This document shows, piece by piece, positions 16,657-26,013 of a stretch of 36,188 bases of DNA. Below the pieces are notes generated by a model. The model made no database searches. It had not been told where the DNA came from and worked only from the letters and a program-made list of their open reading frames with translations. Location: positions 1 through 36,188 of the forward strand of contig DBHI01000064.1 in assembly GCA_002296125.1 (NCBI GenBank). The letters are read 5' to 3'. The stretch is from Anaerolineales bacterium UBA832. Its GTDB lineage: Bacteria > Chloroflexota > Anaerolineae > Anaerolineales > UBA11657. Numbering within the stretch: the stretch's first letter is position 1; every line of letters begins with the position of its first letter. A program made the position numbers and the translations under genes.

Positions 16657-17334
16657 TTAGTTATCAATAATAACTATGTGTAATGTGCCAGGTCCATGTA
16701 TGCCAAGTGTCAGTGTTTGTGTTATATCAGATGTGCGACTTGGTCCTGTTATAATGTTGCAATTACTAGATCTTGTAACATTATCAGATTTATCACTGAG
16801 ATAGCTTCCCATGGTTGGGTAGATTTGATTGCTGGTTATTAACGCAACATGTATAGGAACTAATAGTGAACATAATCGTCCTTGACCGGCTTGACTTTCA
16901 AGAATAATACTGCCAGTATCAGCTAATCCAGCACTACATCCTGTGATTCCAATACAAGCTTGTTCAAGATGTTTATATGTCGACTGTCTCTTTTCTCTGT
17001 CTTGTGGAATATAATTGTTACAATGTTCATATTTCAAATTCTTTAAAATAGTATTGAAGTTTGGTATTGGCAACCATTTGTCATCCCATGACATGTATTT
17101 TTTATTAGGTTGATCGCTAAGTAAATTAAGTATTGTGTCCATAGCAATTTCATGATCATTTACAAGATGTGTGTGACATTTGACAGCATTTGCTTCATGG
17201 ACAAATTGTTTTATGAGAGTTGCTCTGTTTGTTATATTACCTAATTTGTTTTTTATAGGAAGAGAATTTATTGTAGGTAGATCATTTAGATTGATAGATC
17301 TCCTGACTGTTTTCACAAATTGGTTACGTTGCAT
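16657..17334 (-). CDS. lutC: Lactate utilization protein C (LUD domain)
   Basis: 225 residues, last gene of the minus-strand lut operon and 6 bp after lutB. The LUD domain shows GITGCSAGLADTGSIILES (about 130-150), GRLCSLLVPIHVALITSNQI, and the closing NIITGPSRTSDITQTLTLGIHGPGTLHIVIIDN. LutC has no iron-sulphur motif and works with LutA and LutB in the cytoplasmic complex that oxidises L-lactate to pyruvate. The N-terminal 80 residues are less conserved, which is normal for LutC. Confidence 0.92.
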   Translation of the reverse strand: MQRNQFVKTVRRSINLNDLPTINSLPIKNKLGNITNRATLIKQFVHEANAVKCHTHLVNDHEIAMDTILNLLSDQPNKKYMSWDDKWLPIPNFNTILKNLKYEHCNNYIPQDREKRQSTYKHLEQACIGITGCSAGLADTGSIILESQAGQGRLCSLLVPIHVALITSNQIYPTMGSYLSDKSDNVTRSSNCNIITGPSRTSDITQTLTLGIHGPGTLHIVIIDN

Positions 17335-17340
17335 GATTAT

Positions 17341-18741
17341 TTATTCCTTGTTACTAGACCACATTTGTCGGAATGATTTTTGGGCAAGCGCTGGAAAATC
17401 GCGTTGGTTGGTCCAATTTTTTAATGGTCCAGGTAATTTTGTGATCCATCCTTTTTGGGAAAATCTATTGGTTATTGTTTGCGCTAATTGTAAGAATATT
17501 TGGAATAAAATTGGATTACATATTGTTACTGCATATATCCATTGGGAGATTTGCATCCAAAGAGGTGCTGATCCTTTTTGAATATTTTGTGTTCTTAGTT
17601 TAATCAATAAGCTAGGTAAATCTATATCAACGGGACATACTTCTTTGCATGCTCCACATAGGCTGCTTGCATGTGGAAGAGGATCGAAATGGTTTCCAAA
17701 AAGTAATGGGCTGAGTATAGATCCTACTGGTCCTGGATATACACTACCATAAGCATGTCCTCCAATTGATTGGAAAACTGGACAAGCATTTAGGCAAGCA
17801 CCACATCTGATGCAGTATAGGATTTCTGAAAGAGAACTTGCTAAAATATTACTTCTGCCGTTGTCTATAATTATTATATGTAGTTCATCAGGACCATCTA
17901 ATTCATTAGTACGTTTAGGTCCAGTAATGATGTTATTATAAACAGTCAACTTCTGACCGGTTGCACTTCTGGCTAGTAATTGGAGCATCGTATTAAGATC
18001 TGTAAGTGTTGGCACTATTCTTTCCATGCCCATGATTGCTACATGTATGCGAGGGGTTGTGCTAATTAGGCGTCCATTTCCTTCGTTGGTTACTAGACAT
18101 ATAGATCCAGATTCTGCCACTCCGAAATTTACTCCACTAATTCCCATGTCGGCATTTAGGAAAATATGTCGCATATGTTCTCGTGCAATTGTATTCAGTT
18201 CGGACGGATCAGTTGTAAATGGGACATTAAGGTTTTCATTAAAAATAGTGCCAACATCTTCACGTGTCATGTGTAAAACTGGTGCGATTATATGAGAAGG
18301 GCGGTCATTACTTAGCTGTACAATGAATTCGCCTAAATCAGTTTCTACTACTTCAATGTTAGCATGACCTAGCGAATCGTTTAGATCAATTTCCTCAGTA
18401 AGCATAGATTTGGATTTAGCAATTAGTTTGACGTTATGTCGTACTGCAAGTTGATGAATGTAATTATTACATTCATCTGCATCTTTAGCCCAAAATATTT
18501 TGCCTCCTAATGTTTCTACATTATCTGCAAATTGTTCAAGATACAGATCTAATTTGCTTAGAGTATTAGCTCTTACTTGACGTGCTAGCTGACGAGTCAT
18601 TTCCATATCTTGGAATTCAGCCATAGCATTAGCTCTGTTTATATATTTGGCTTTTGCACCTGCACTTATTGCTAATTGTTTTTCAGGATGGGATAGAGCG
18701 TTATCTATACGATCGTAAAAGGTTAGTTTAGTTACAGTCAT
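17341..18741 (-). CDS. lutB: Lactate utilization iron-sulphur protein B
   Basis: 466 residues. The N-terminal LUD domain has AKSKSMLTEEIDLND, GESGS-type block VAESGSICLVTNEGNGRL, and NIITGPKRTNELDGPDELHIIIIDNGR. Two [4Fe-4S]-type motifs follow: Cys310-x2-Cys313-x2-Cys316-x3-Cys320-Pro, and Cys362-x2-Cys365-x3-Cys369-Pro. A C-terminal LutB-type helical region (about 395-460) ends the protein. It passes electrons within the LutABC lactate dehydrogenase. ATG 18741 is preferred to the TTG at 18744 directly before it. The start overlaps the end of lutA by 14 nt, which suggests translational coupling. Confidence 0.95.
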   Translation of the reverse strand: MTVTKLTFYDRIDNALSHPEKQLAISAGAKAKYINRANAMAEFQDMEMTRQLARQVRANTLSKLDLYLEQFADNVETLGGKIFWAKDADECNNYIHQLAVRHNVKLIAKSKSMLTEEIDLNDSLGHANIEVVETDLGEFIVQLSNDRPSHIIAPVLHMTREDVGTIFNENLNVPFTTDPSELNTIAREHMRHIFLNADMGISGVNFGVAESGSICLVTNEGNGRLISTTPRIHVAIMGMERIVPTLTDLNTMLQLLARSATGQKLTVYNNIITGPKRTNELDGPDELHIIIIDNGRSNILASSLSEILYCIRCGACLNACPVFQSIGGHAYGSVYPGPVGSILSPLLFGNHFDPLPHASSLCGACKEVCPVDIDLPSLLIKLRTQNIQKGSAPLWMQISQWIYAVTICNPILFQIFLQLAQTITNRFSQKGWITKLPGPLKNWTNQRDFPALAQKSFRQMWSSNKE

Positions 18742-19468
18742 CAATAATTTCAGCTATATGTTTTACTTTTATGTTAATGCCTTTTCTTCTTAGTCCACCT
18801 TGCATGTGAATAATACATCCTAAATCGTTGGCTATAAGTACGTTGGCACCTGAGTCTATAACATGACTCATTTTCTTGTTTAGCATTGATTCGGATATCT
18901 TGTTCATGTTAATGGAAAACAATCCTCCGAATCCACAGCATTCTTCAGCACAATCTAATTCAACTTGTTTTAAAGATTGTGTGTTGTTTAGCAAGATAGA
19001 TGGTTGTCTCTTTATATTTAAGTTGCGTAATCCATGACAACATGGATGATATGCTGCACATCCAGTGTAGTGTGCACCTACGTCTTCAACTTTGAGATAA
19101 TCAACTAGGAATTGAGTGAATTCAAATGTTCGTTTTGACAGTTGTTCTGCTTTTGTTTTGTAAATAGGGTCATGTTTTAATATTTCAGGATATTGATGCA
19201 CTATCATATCTGTACATGAACCGGAAGGAATTACTACAGGCCCAGTAGTTTTCGAAAAAACATCTATTGTGTGTCGTGCCATTGTTCTGGCTTGTTTAAT
19301 AAAACCTGCATTAAATGCGGGTTGTCCGCAACATGTTTGACTATTTTGGAATTGCACTTCACATTGATGTCGATTCAATATATTTTTGACTGACATGCCT
19401 ATGTTTGGAGCAATAGCATCAATCATACAAGTGACTAATAGTTGTACAATTTGTTGTGTTTTGCTCAT
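18728..19468 (-). CDS. lutA: Lactate utilization protein A (CCG-domain iron-sulphur subunit)
   Basis: 246 residues with two cysteine-rich CCG domains: TCCGQPAFNAGF (CCG at 46-48) and EECCGFGGLFSIN (CCG at 177-179). They are accompanied by SGSCTDMI, YHPCCHGLRN and ANDLGCIIHMQGGLRRKG. This is the layout of LutA/GlpC-like proteins, which bind unusual iron-sulphur clusters and feed electrons onward. It is first in the operon lutA-lutB-lutC. The upstream 192 bp is shared with a divergent SDR gene and holds a repeated TTGGyTATCTwAG sequence, one copy touching this start codon. No lactate permease or LutR/LldR regulator is in the window. Confidence 0.94.
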   Translation of the reverse strand: MSKTQQIVQLLVTCMIDAIAPNIGMSVKNILNRHQCEVQFQNSQTCCGQPAFNAGFIKQARTMARHTIDVFSKTTGPVVIPSGSCTDMIVHQYPEILKHDPIYKTKAEQLSKRTFEFTQFLVDYLKVEDVGAHYTGCAAYHPCCHGLRNLNIKRQPSILLNNTQSLKQVELDCAEECCGFGGLFSINMNKISESMLNKKMSHVIDSGANVLIANDLGCIIHMQGGLRRKGINIKVKHIAEIIDDCN

Positions 19469-19548
19469 TGGTTATCTTAGTATCTTGAATAAAATGATAT
19501 TATGGAGATGTATTTGCAATTTAATAAATGCTATGTTGGCTATCTAAG
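19468..19548 (+). repeat. Direct repeat TTGGyTATCTwAG in the lutA/SDR divergent region
   Basis: TTGGTTATCTTAG (19468-19480) and TTGGCTATCTAAG (19536-19548) match at 11 of 13 bases, 68 bp apart. The first abuts the lutA start codon, and the second overlaps the proposed -35 of the SDR promoter. They are candidate binding sites for one regulator acting on both genes. Confidence 0.35.
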
Positions 19549-19565
19549 TTTGCATAGTATATACT
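19536..19565 (+). promoter_or_regulatory. Possible promoter for the SDR gene
   Basis: TTGGCT (19536-19541), an 18-bp spacer and TATACT (19560-19565). The implied leader to ATG 19661 is long, about 90 nt. AAAGGTG at 19649-19655 is the Shine-Dalgarno. Confidence 0.35.
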
Positions 19566-19660
19566 GAATGTACTTAGTAGGGTTAGTGGAATAAATGATT
19601 TTATTTTAATTTGATTGTGGAATAATTGTCTAAATAGTTAATTAAATTAAAGGTGTACTA

Positions 19661-20419
19661 ATGGATTTTAATCAAAGTGTTATTTTAATTACTGGATCTT
19701 CAAGAGGAATTGGTCGAGCTGTTGCACATGCGTTTTCTCAAAAAGGTGCTAGAGTTGCAGTACATTTCAATAAGTGTGACAGAGAAGCCCAAGATACACT
19801 CAAAATGCTTGACGGTATAGGTCATGGAATTTTTAGTGCTGATATTACTAAACCTGATCAAGCTCAGAATTTAGTATTGGATGTAATCAATGAAATGGGT
19901 GAGCTGTCTATATTAGTCAATAATGCAGGCATTTATGAAACCAATTCAATTGCAGATGTGAGCTATAGTTTTTGGCAAAAGAATTGGCATGATACACTAG
20001 GAGTAAATCTTGTTGGTGCATCAAATGTTACCTATTCAGCTGTTGAACACATGATGAAGTTGCATCGAGGGAAGATTATAAATATTTCGTCGAGAGGAGC
20101 GTTTAGAGGTGAGCCTAATGCGCCCGCTTATGCTGCAAGCAAAGCTGGCCTCAATGCTTTTAGCCAGTCTATGGCACAGGCGTTAGCTCCACATAATATA
20201 TTTGTTTACGTTGTAGCACCTGGTTTTGTTGATACTGACATGGCATTCGATGTGTTATCTAGCTCTGAAGGAGAATCAATACGAAAACAGAGTCCATTGG
20301 GTAGAATTGCATTACCAGAGGAAGTTGCTAATACAGTCGTGTTTCTTGCGTCTGAAGGTACTGATTACCTCACAGGTTGTATATTAGATGTGAATGGGGC
20401 TTCTTATTTAAGAAGTTAA
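19661..20419 (+). CDS. Short-chain dehydrogenase/reductase (FabG-like)
   Basis: A 252-residue classical SDR. The cofactor motif is TGSSRGIG (11-18), NNAG is at 87-90, and the catalytic set is Ser144, Tyr157 and Lys161 (ISSRGAFRGEPNAPAYAASKAG), followed by VAPGFVDTDM and the C-terminal LPEEVANTVVFLASEGTDYLTGCILDVNGA. The family reduces or oxidises carbonyl/hydroxyl groups with NAD(P)H. The substrate is not decidable: it resembles 3-oxoacyl-ACP reductase, but no other fatty-acid gene is near. It diverges from lutA and lies 31 bp before the PTPS-related pair, so it may belong to either neighbourhood. Confidence 0.93.
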   Translation: MDFNQSVILITGSSRGIGRAVAHAFSQKGARVAVHFNKCDREAQDTLKMLDGIGHGIFSADITKPDQAQNLVLDVINEMGELSILVNNAGIYETNSIADVSYSFWQKNWHDTLGVNLVGASNVTYSAVEHMMKLHRGKIINISSRGAFRGEPNAPAYAASKAGLNAFSQSMAQALAPHNIFVYVVAPGFVDTDMAFDVLSSSEGESIRKQSPLGRIALPEEVANTVVFLASEGTDYLTGCILDVNGASYLRS

Positions 20420-20450
20420 AGAAGGTACTAGAGAATATTTATATATATAT

Positions 20451-22925
20451 ATGTTACGCAATTTCAATAATATAATATCTCGATTTATATTGTTTGCCTT
20501 TAATAGAAAAATAATCTGGTCCGTACTATTACTCATAGGATGGTATTTTCACGCTAAGCTTTACACTGTGCATGGACCTTTTCTTAGATTGAGTGATTGG
20601 GAAGTAAGACCGTCGTGGGCATTGTGGGTACAGAATATGCGGTGGTTTGTACGAATAATGGGTGTAATTAGCTTCTTGTATTTAATGATGTTAGAAATTC
20701 AGTATGCATCATTAAGTAAAATTTTAAAAAAAACCGTTGATAAGACTGTTTCGTTGTATGTTCTATTAGTTGTGTTGGGTCTGATATCAGGATTTGATTT
20801 TTTTATGCCAGGTTATTTGCGAGCAACTGATGATGCTGAATCGTATACAACTTTAGCTTGGTTAATTCGTGACAGTCTCATGAGGGGTAGTTTGCCCATA
20901 TGGTCAAACTGGGGTGACATGGGTTTTCCTTTGATGCAATTCTATAGTCCTTTGTATTCCACATTTATTGCAGTAATAAGTTTTGTAACTGATAATGTGT
21001 GGAATGCAGTTAAAATATTGCATATCATTTTGCATATTTTGTCTTTATTTGCTATCTATTATTATGTTAGTAATTTGACTAAATCAAAATATGCTGGATT
21101 AGTATCTAGTTTTGCTTTGGGATTTGCTTTTTATCGTTATCATGTGTTTTTTTATGTGGGAGTTTTAAATATGGCTCCTACATTTGTTCTATTTCCGATG
21201 CAATTATATCTGGTTGATAGATTCTTAGATATCAACAAGAATGTGCGCATTGGTATCAAGCTGGCGATTATTAGTGCAATTGGTTTGTTGTGCCATGCAT
21301 ATTTTGGTGGTTATAGTGGATTGTTTGTCGGATTGTATGTGGTACTGCGTGTGTTTACATTGCCTTTATTGAATAGTAGTTTGAAAGTTAGGATAGGGAC
21401 AATCTCAAAATTGTATTTTTGGCTGTTTATGGGAATGCTTGCTTCATTGTTTTATACCTTACCTGCACTGTTAGAGAGTCATTTGTCAACTGTTCAAGAG
21501 TGGGTTGTAGATGATTTTTTGCTTCCACCTATGAGTTTAACGGATGTTCTTACTTTTGATGGTAGTCAAGGTGGTAATGGATGGTGGGGAGGATATATAG
21601 GTTTAAGTGTTGTTAGTATATCGTTGATCGGATACTCTTGGGTAATTATAAAGAGACGCTCATATGGTATTGCCCCATTACTCATCTTATTAGTGACTTT
21701 TTTTCTAGCTTTAGCACCTTATTACATAGATTTTTTTGAGATATTTAATAGTTTTCCAGGAGGTAGAATTGTATTTTTATTTCACTCTCCAGGTGATTAT
21801 CTGGTTTATGTGGTAATTATGGCATCTGTGGGGGTTGGTATGTGTATGTCGGAAATACAAAATTTTATAGAGAATTTGACTATAAGAAAAACTATAACAA
21901 CTTTTTTATTTATACGTGATTTTCGTTACTGCGAGAGAATCCTGTTTGTTTTATGTATGTTGATTGCATTGGACATGTTTAGATTTAGTCTGTTTGTGAA
22001 TTACATGATTCCTGAAACTAAGTATGGAAGTCCAGAGAACAGGGTTTTGGTTCATGAATGGTTGAATGATAATGCTGACAAAATAGATGGTCGAGTGCTT
22101 GATATAAATCAGAGTGATATTGTTTGGCATATTCCTATGATTGCCAGTTTGCCAACCTATGTTACCAATGGTAATTCTTCTAGATATTCAGCATCATTTG
22201 TAGTGGGTTTGCGGAGATTTGATCCTGTAGAATTATTTGATGTAGGTTTTGATTTAATGAGCATTGCAAATACTAGTATAGTGGTTGTTGATGCACCTTC
22301 AGTATTAGAAAGTTTTCCTGGTGCTATCTCTATTGATGATGATGCCGTGATTGTTCCTCATACAAGTGGAATGGCAATGATAGCTAGTAATAGATTAAAA
22401 CAAGTTGATATAGAAGTGGATTTTTTGGATATGGAGCAATCTTATATGTTAGATCACACTCCTTATTCTTTATTAGCGAATCAAATGGAAATAAACTATT
22501 CTACATTTACGTCAGATTTTTTGCCGGTAACTATGTTGATTGAATCAATGTTGAGTGTGAAAGAAAATGTACCGTTAGCAATGGACATATATGACCATCA
22601 AATGGAATCTCAATATGTAAAAATGCAATATAGTCTTTCATCAGCAGCTTATCTGCAACTAAGTTATTCTTATTATCCATTTTTGCGTGTGTTGCTTGAT
22701 GGTGAACCAGTTAACATCTTTCCTACTGCTTTTGGCTTGATAGGACTAGAATCTCCAGAAGGTGTTCATACTATTGAAATAGTGCCATATTTGTCGCCTC
22801 TTCGAGTTTTTGTTGGTATAGTAAATGTATGTACAATCTTTGTTTTAATAGTCTTGTGGTTATGGTTACCGCGACGTAATAGTAATAATGATCATATAAA
22901 TTTATTGTGTAATGCAAAAAAGTGA
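20451..22925 (+). CDS. PTPS-related/GT-C-like membrane protein, tandem copy 1
   Basis: 824 residues, polytopic. After two N-terminal helices comes a motif region: MPGYLRATDDAESYTTLAWLIRDS, WSNWGDMGFPLMQFYSPLYS, YRYHVFFYVGVLNMAPTFVLFPMQLYLVDR. Through the middle it has about ten further membrane segments, then a soluble part with YGSPENRVLVHEWL and SASFVVGLRRFDP. A closing beta unit (YYPFLRVLLDGEPVNIFPTAFGLIGLESPEGVHTIEIVPYLSPLR) precedes a last helix. This is the arrangement of the PTPS-related membrane protein group, presumed lipid-linked sugar transferases or surface-polymer enzymes. The next gene is a clear paralogue that overlaps by 14 nt. No Shine-Dalgarno is evident; AT-rich TATATA repeats precede the ATG. 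Confidence 0.8.
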   Translation: MLRNFNNIISRFILFAFNRKIIWSVLLLIGWYFHAKLYTVHGPFLRLSDWEVRPSWALWVQNMRWFVRIMGVISFLYLMMLEIQYASLSKILKKTVDKTVSLYVLLVVLGLISGFDFFMPGYLRATDDAESYTTLAWLIRDSLMRGSLPIWSNWGDMGFPLMQFYSPLYSTFIAVISFVTDNVWNAVKILHIILHILSLFAIYYYVSNLTKSKYAGLVSSFALGFAFYRYHVFFYVGVLNMAPTFVLFPMQLYLVDRFLDINKNVRIGIKLAIISAIGLLCHAYFGGYSGLFVGLYVVLRVFTLPLLNSSLKVRIGTISKLYFWLFMGMLASLFYTLPALLESHLSTVQEWVVDDFLLPPMSLTDVLTFDGSQGGNGWWGGYIGLSVVSISLIGYSWVIIKRRSYGIAPLLILLVTFFLALAPYYIDFFEIFNSFPGGRIVFLFHSPGDYLVYVVIMASVGVGMCMSEIQNFIENLTIRKTITTFLFIRDFRYCERILFVLCMLIALDMFRFSLFVNYMIPETKYGSPENRVLVHEWLNDNADKIDGRVLDINQSDIVWHIPMIASLPTYVTNGNSSRYSASFVVGLRRFDPVELFDVGFDLMSIANTSIVVVDAPSVLESFPGAISIDDDAVIVPHTSGMAMIASNRLKQVDIEVDFLDMEQSYMLDHTPYSLLANQMEINYSTFTSDFLPVTMLIESMLSVKENVPLAMDIYDHQMESQYVKMQYSLSSAAYLQLSYSYYPFLRVLLDGEPVNIFPTAFGLIGLESPEGVHTIEIVPYLSPLRVFVGIVNVCTIFVLIVLWLWLPRRNSNNDHINLLCNAKK

Positions 22926-25326
22926 TCTGAAAATTAACTGGCTCTTATATGTCTTGCCTATTTTGGCAATTATTGGATTGATTTTTGCCTATGTTCATGC
23001 AGGATTGTATACGATTTATGGTCCTTTTATGAATGTGCGTGATTGGGATAATCCTCCTTATTGGGCAACAATACTTCAAAAATTTCGATGGTTTTTTAGG
23101 TTAGTTGGTATTGTTAGTATTGTTGGTTTAGTGGTTATGGAAATTAGATTTTTACTAGTTAGTAAAATGTTGGTTAGTTATATTAATTTGCGTTTTGGTC
23201 TTCGCGTGATTTTGTTTATGATAGGGATTTTGTCTGGCATGTATTTTTTGATGCCAGGGTATATTACAGCTGCAACAGATGGTATTTACTATACAACTTT
23301 GGCTTGGTTAGTGAAAGATAGTATCGCTAATGCTCAATTTCCAATGTGGTCCAATTTGGGTGATATGGGTTTTCCATTAATGCAGTTTTATAGCCCATTA
23401 TTTTTTGTTGCAGTAGGGTTGGTTAATTTTGTGATTCCTGACATTTTTGAGAGTGTTAAATTGGTATTTTTAGTTATTCATGTGTTGTCAGTTTTTGCAA
23501 TGTATAAATATGTTTATAATCTTACTAATTCTAAATGTGCCGGATTAGTTGCTGCTTTTACTTATGGATTTGCATATTATCGATATCATCTGATCATATA
23601 TGTGAATAAATTTACCATGGCTCCTACTTTTCTCTTTTTGCCTTTGCAGTTGTATTTAGTTGATCGGATTATTGATGGTGAGTATGTACGGAGGTTTGGA
23701 GTTAACTTGGCTTTTGTGATTGCATTTGGTTTAATGAGTCACATATTTTTTGGTGGATATAGCGTGATTTTTGTCGTGATTTATAGTTTGGTGCGTTTGT
23801 TAAGTAGAAAACAGCATGCTTTCGTAATATCAAACATTCTTACTATATTACCTGATATCAAAATATTGATTATATGGATTGTGTTGGGAATAATGGTATC
23901 GTTGCCATTTACTTTGCCATCTCTTGTTGAAGCGGATTTAACTGTAATACCACAGTGGTATGAAAACGGTTTTTTTGCTATGCCAGTTGAGATAGACACA
24001 ACACCATGGCTTGCAACATTTACTTTTGATGGTAGCCAGGGCTCAGGATGGATTTATGGTTATGTGGGTATCACCATTGTAGTGTTTGCGTTGTTAGGTG
24101 GTATCCTTGCTATTGTTAGAGGTGAATTTAGATACATTGCTATTATATTTCTTTTGATATTAGGTATGTTTTTGGCACTTGGACCTATTGCTTTTTTTCT
24201 GAGTGCTCAAGGTCAATATCTTATTTATGTTGTAATTGTTGGTTCAGCAGGAGTTGGTTTGTTTAGTTTTGAGCTTCTATATATATATAATAGATTCGTT
24301 AAGAAAAATTCCAATCATTGGATAATCAACTATTATGGTCCATTATTAGTTTCAGCAATAGTATGTGGATTTATTGCAGTTGATATGTTGCGTTTTCAAT
24401 TATTTGTTAATTATTTGGTTCCTTATACACCTTACGGTAGTCCAGAGAATAGAATAGAAGTACACCAACAATTATTGAAAAATGGATTTGGGGGTACTGG
24501 TAGGGTATTAGATCCTTCTCAGCCAGAGAACGGTTGGCAGATTCCTATGATAACGGGTTTGCCAGGATATGAAAATAATGGGGATTCATCTGTATTTTCG
24601 GCTTCATTTGTAAGGAACTTGCGACCTAGCAATCCAAATCCTAATAACATAATTCCTTATTCGATAGATGAGTTATTAGGTGATGCAAATGACTTGTTGC
24701 TTATAGCTAATACAGATTGGGTCATTTCTGATGAACCGTCAAAGAAGATGCTACAAGATTATCCAAAAGCAATTGTTACAGATGCCGGTACAGCAATGAT
24801 AGAGACAGATGTAGGTTTGCCAATGTTAGTAAGTCACAGTACTAATAGTGTTGCAATGCAGACACAATTTGCTGTTCTGGCACGTGAGATGAACATTGAT
24901 CAAGAAACAGGAGTAGCTGATTTTATTCCTGTATTGGATCATAATTTGTTGGATAAATTTAAAGATAATTTTGAGAACAATATTGCAATTGATATTAAGA
25001 ATCATGTTATGAAGGCACAACATGTAAGTATTGATTATTATTTGTCTTCTACAGCTTATGTTCAACTTAGTTACGCATATTATCCTTACTTACATGTAAT
25101 GATAGATGGAGAACAAACGGAAAAATTCCCGACAGCTTTTGGGCTAATTGGTATAGTTGCACCTAAAGGGGTTCATACGATTGAAATCGTACCATATTTA
25201 TCGCCATTACGTCAGGTAACTATATTTGTTAGTGTAGCAACGTTTTTGTTATTAGCAATAACATATCTAATTGACAATACGAATATTATAAGAGGATCAA
25301 TAACTTTATCTAAGATAGATAGTTAA
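22912..25326 (+). CDS. PTPS-related/GT-C-like membrane protein, tandem copy 2
   Basis: 804 residues, a paralogue of the gene before it across the full length. Shared landmarks are LYTIYGPFMNVRDWD, MPGYITAATDGIYYTTLAWLVKDS, WSNLGDMGFPLMQFYSPL, YRYHLIIYVNKFTMAPTFLFLPLQLYLVDR, DGSQGSGW, YGSPENRIEVHQQL, IPMITGLPGYENNGDSS and FPTAFGLIG...GVHTIEIVPYLSPLR. Its start lies within the last codons of copy 1 (14-nt overlap), so the two are translationally coupled and may form a heteromer. The likely role is in surface glycan or glycolipid assembly at the membrane. Substrate unknown. Note that the DGSQG-W block is kept in both, a candidate functional site. Confidence 0.8.
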   Translation: MQKSDLKINWLLYVLPILAIIGLIFAYVHAGLYTIYGPFMNVRDWDNPPYWATILQKFRWFFRLVGIVSIVGLVVMEIRFLLVSKMLVSYINLRFGLRVILFMIGILSGMYFLMPGYITAATDGIYYTTLAWLVKDSIANAQFPMWSNLGDMGFPLMQFYSPLFFVAVGLVNFVIPDIFESVKLVFLVIHVLSVFAMYKYVYNLTNSKCAGLVAAFTYGFAYYRYHLIIYVNKFTMAPTFLFLPLQLYLVDRIIDGEYVRRFGVNLAFVIAFGLMSHIFFGGYSVIFVVIYSLVRLLSRKQHAFVISNILTILPDIKILIIWIVLGIMVSLPFTLPSLVEADLTVIPQWYENGFFAMPVEIDTTPWLATFTFDGSQGSGWIYGYVGITIVVFALLGGILAIVRGEFRYIAIIFLLILGMFLALGPIAFFLSAQGQYLIYVVIVGSAGVGLFSFELLYIYNRFVKKNSNHWIINYYGPLLVSAIVCGFIAVDMLRFQLFVNYLVPYTPYGSPENRIEVHQQLLKNGFGGTGRVLDPSQPENGWQIPMITGLPGYENNGDSSVFSASFVRNLRPSNPNPNNIIPYSIDELLGDANDLLLIANTDWVISDEPSKKMLQDYPKAIVTDAGTAMIETDVGLPMLVSHSTNSVAMQTQFAVLAREMNIDQETGVADFIPVLDHNLLDKFKDNFENNIAIDIKNHVMKAQHVSIDYYLSSTAYVQLSYAYYPYLHVMIDGEQTEKFPTAFGLIGIVAPKGVHTIEIVPYLSPLRQVTIFVSVATFLLLAITYLIDNTNIIRGSITLSKIDS

Positions 25327-25340
25327 TATTTATAAGTGAT

Positions 25341-25988
25341 ATGAATAACAAATTGTCTTTTCAATCTATCCAAAACTATTTGCAGCAACATGTTGATGAA
25401 AGACCAAGAGAAATGCAAATTATGGAGGATTATGCTAGTAAGCGCAAATTTCCTATTATTGGTCCTGTGGCTGGTAGTTATTGTTATCAGATTGCTCGTA
25501 TGATTAGAGCCACTAATGTGTTTGAATTAGGTTCAGGATATGGTTATTCTACTGCGTGGTTTGCTAGAGCAGTGAAAGAGAATGGGGGTGGTACAGTGCA
25601 TCATGTAGTATGGGATACTGACTTATCGAACAAGGCTAAGATACATTTAGAACGTCTTGGTTATAAAGATATAGTCAAATATCATGTTGGAGAAGCCATT
25701 GATACATTAGAGAATAATAGAGGGCCTTATGACTTAATATTTAATGATATCGAAAAAGACTCTTATCCGTTATCATTTCAAGTTATTGAACAATGCATTA
25801 AGTTGGGTGGTGTGTTAATTGTAGACAATATGTTCTTAAATGGTCGAATAATCAATGATGAAGTGCAAGATGCTAGTGTTGAGGGTGTCAGAGAAATGCT
25901 TAAGTTAATTCATAATAGTCACAAGTGGATTTCTTCAATAGTGCCAATTAGAGATGGTTTACTTGTTGCGTATCGTATATGTTCATAA
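25341..25988 (+). CDS. O-methyltransferase (family 3, CCoAOMT-like)
   Basis: A 215-residue SAM-dependent methyltransferase. SAM motif I is VFELGSGYGYSTAWFARA (60-77), followed by GGTVHHVVWDTDLSNKAK, the acidic motif YDLIFNDIEKDSYP (normally FIDADK, a metal-binding site) and LKLGGVLIVDN-like KLGGVLIVDNMFLNGRI. The closing HNSHKWISSIVPIRDGLLVAYR is typical of this family. It sits 14 bp after the second PTPS-related gene and may modify a sugar or lipid of the same product. Catechol-type small molecules are the usual substrates of better known members. Confidence 0.88.
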   Translation: MNNKLSFQSIQNYLQQHVDERPREMQIMEDYASKRKFPIIGPVAGSYCYQIARMIRATNVFELGSGYGYSTAWFARAVKENGGGTVHHVVWDTDLSNKAKIHLERLGYKDIVKYHVGEAIDTLENNRGPYDLIFNDIEKDSYPLSFQVIEQCIKLGGVLIVDNMFLNGRIINDEVQDASVEGVREMLKLIHNSHKWISSIVPIRDGLLVAYRICS

Positions 25989-26001
25989 TAACTGATGGTG
26001 C

Positions 26002-26007
26002 TATAAT
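26002..26007 (+). promoter_or_regulatory. Extended -10 box for femAB copy 1
   Basis: TG-C-TATAAT (TG at 25999-26000, a C, then TATAAT 26002-26007) ends 6 nt before GTG 26014. The TTG at 26008 directly abuts the box and could not be transcribed, so GTG 26014 is the better start, with a leaderless mRNA. Confidence 0.5.
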
Positions 26008-26013
26008 TTGACT

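Noticed and set aside
17180..17581. 133-codon plus-strand frame spanning the lutC/lutB junction
   Set aside because: It is the reverse of two well-supported genes with conserved motifs, and it has no Shine-Dalgarno or recognisable domain.
19060..19080. A missing cluster cysteine in the second CCG domain of LutA (HPCCH instead of HDSCH)
   Set aside because: The ligand Cys before His is present; only the preceding Ser is replaced by an extra Cys, so no functional loss can be argued.
20435..20452. TATATA run before the first PTPS-related tandem gene as a microsatellite or phase-variation tract
   Set aside because: The AT repeat is short (about six units) and outside the coding region. It more simply reflects AT-rich promoter DNA.
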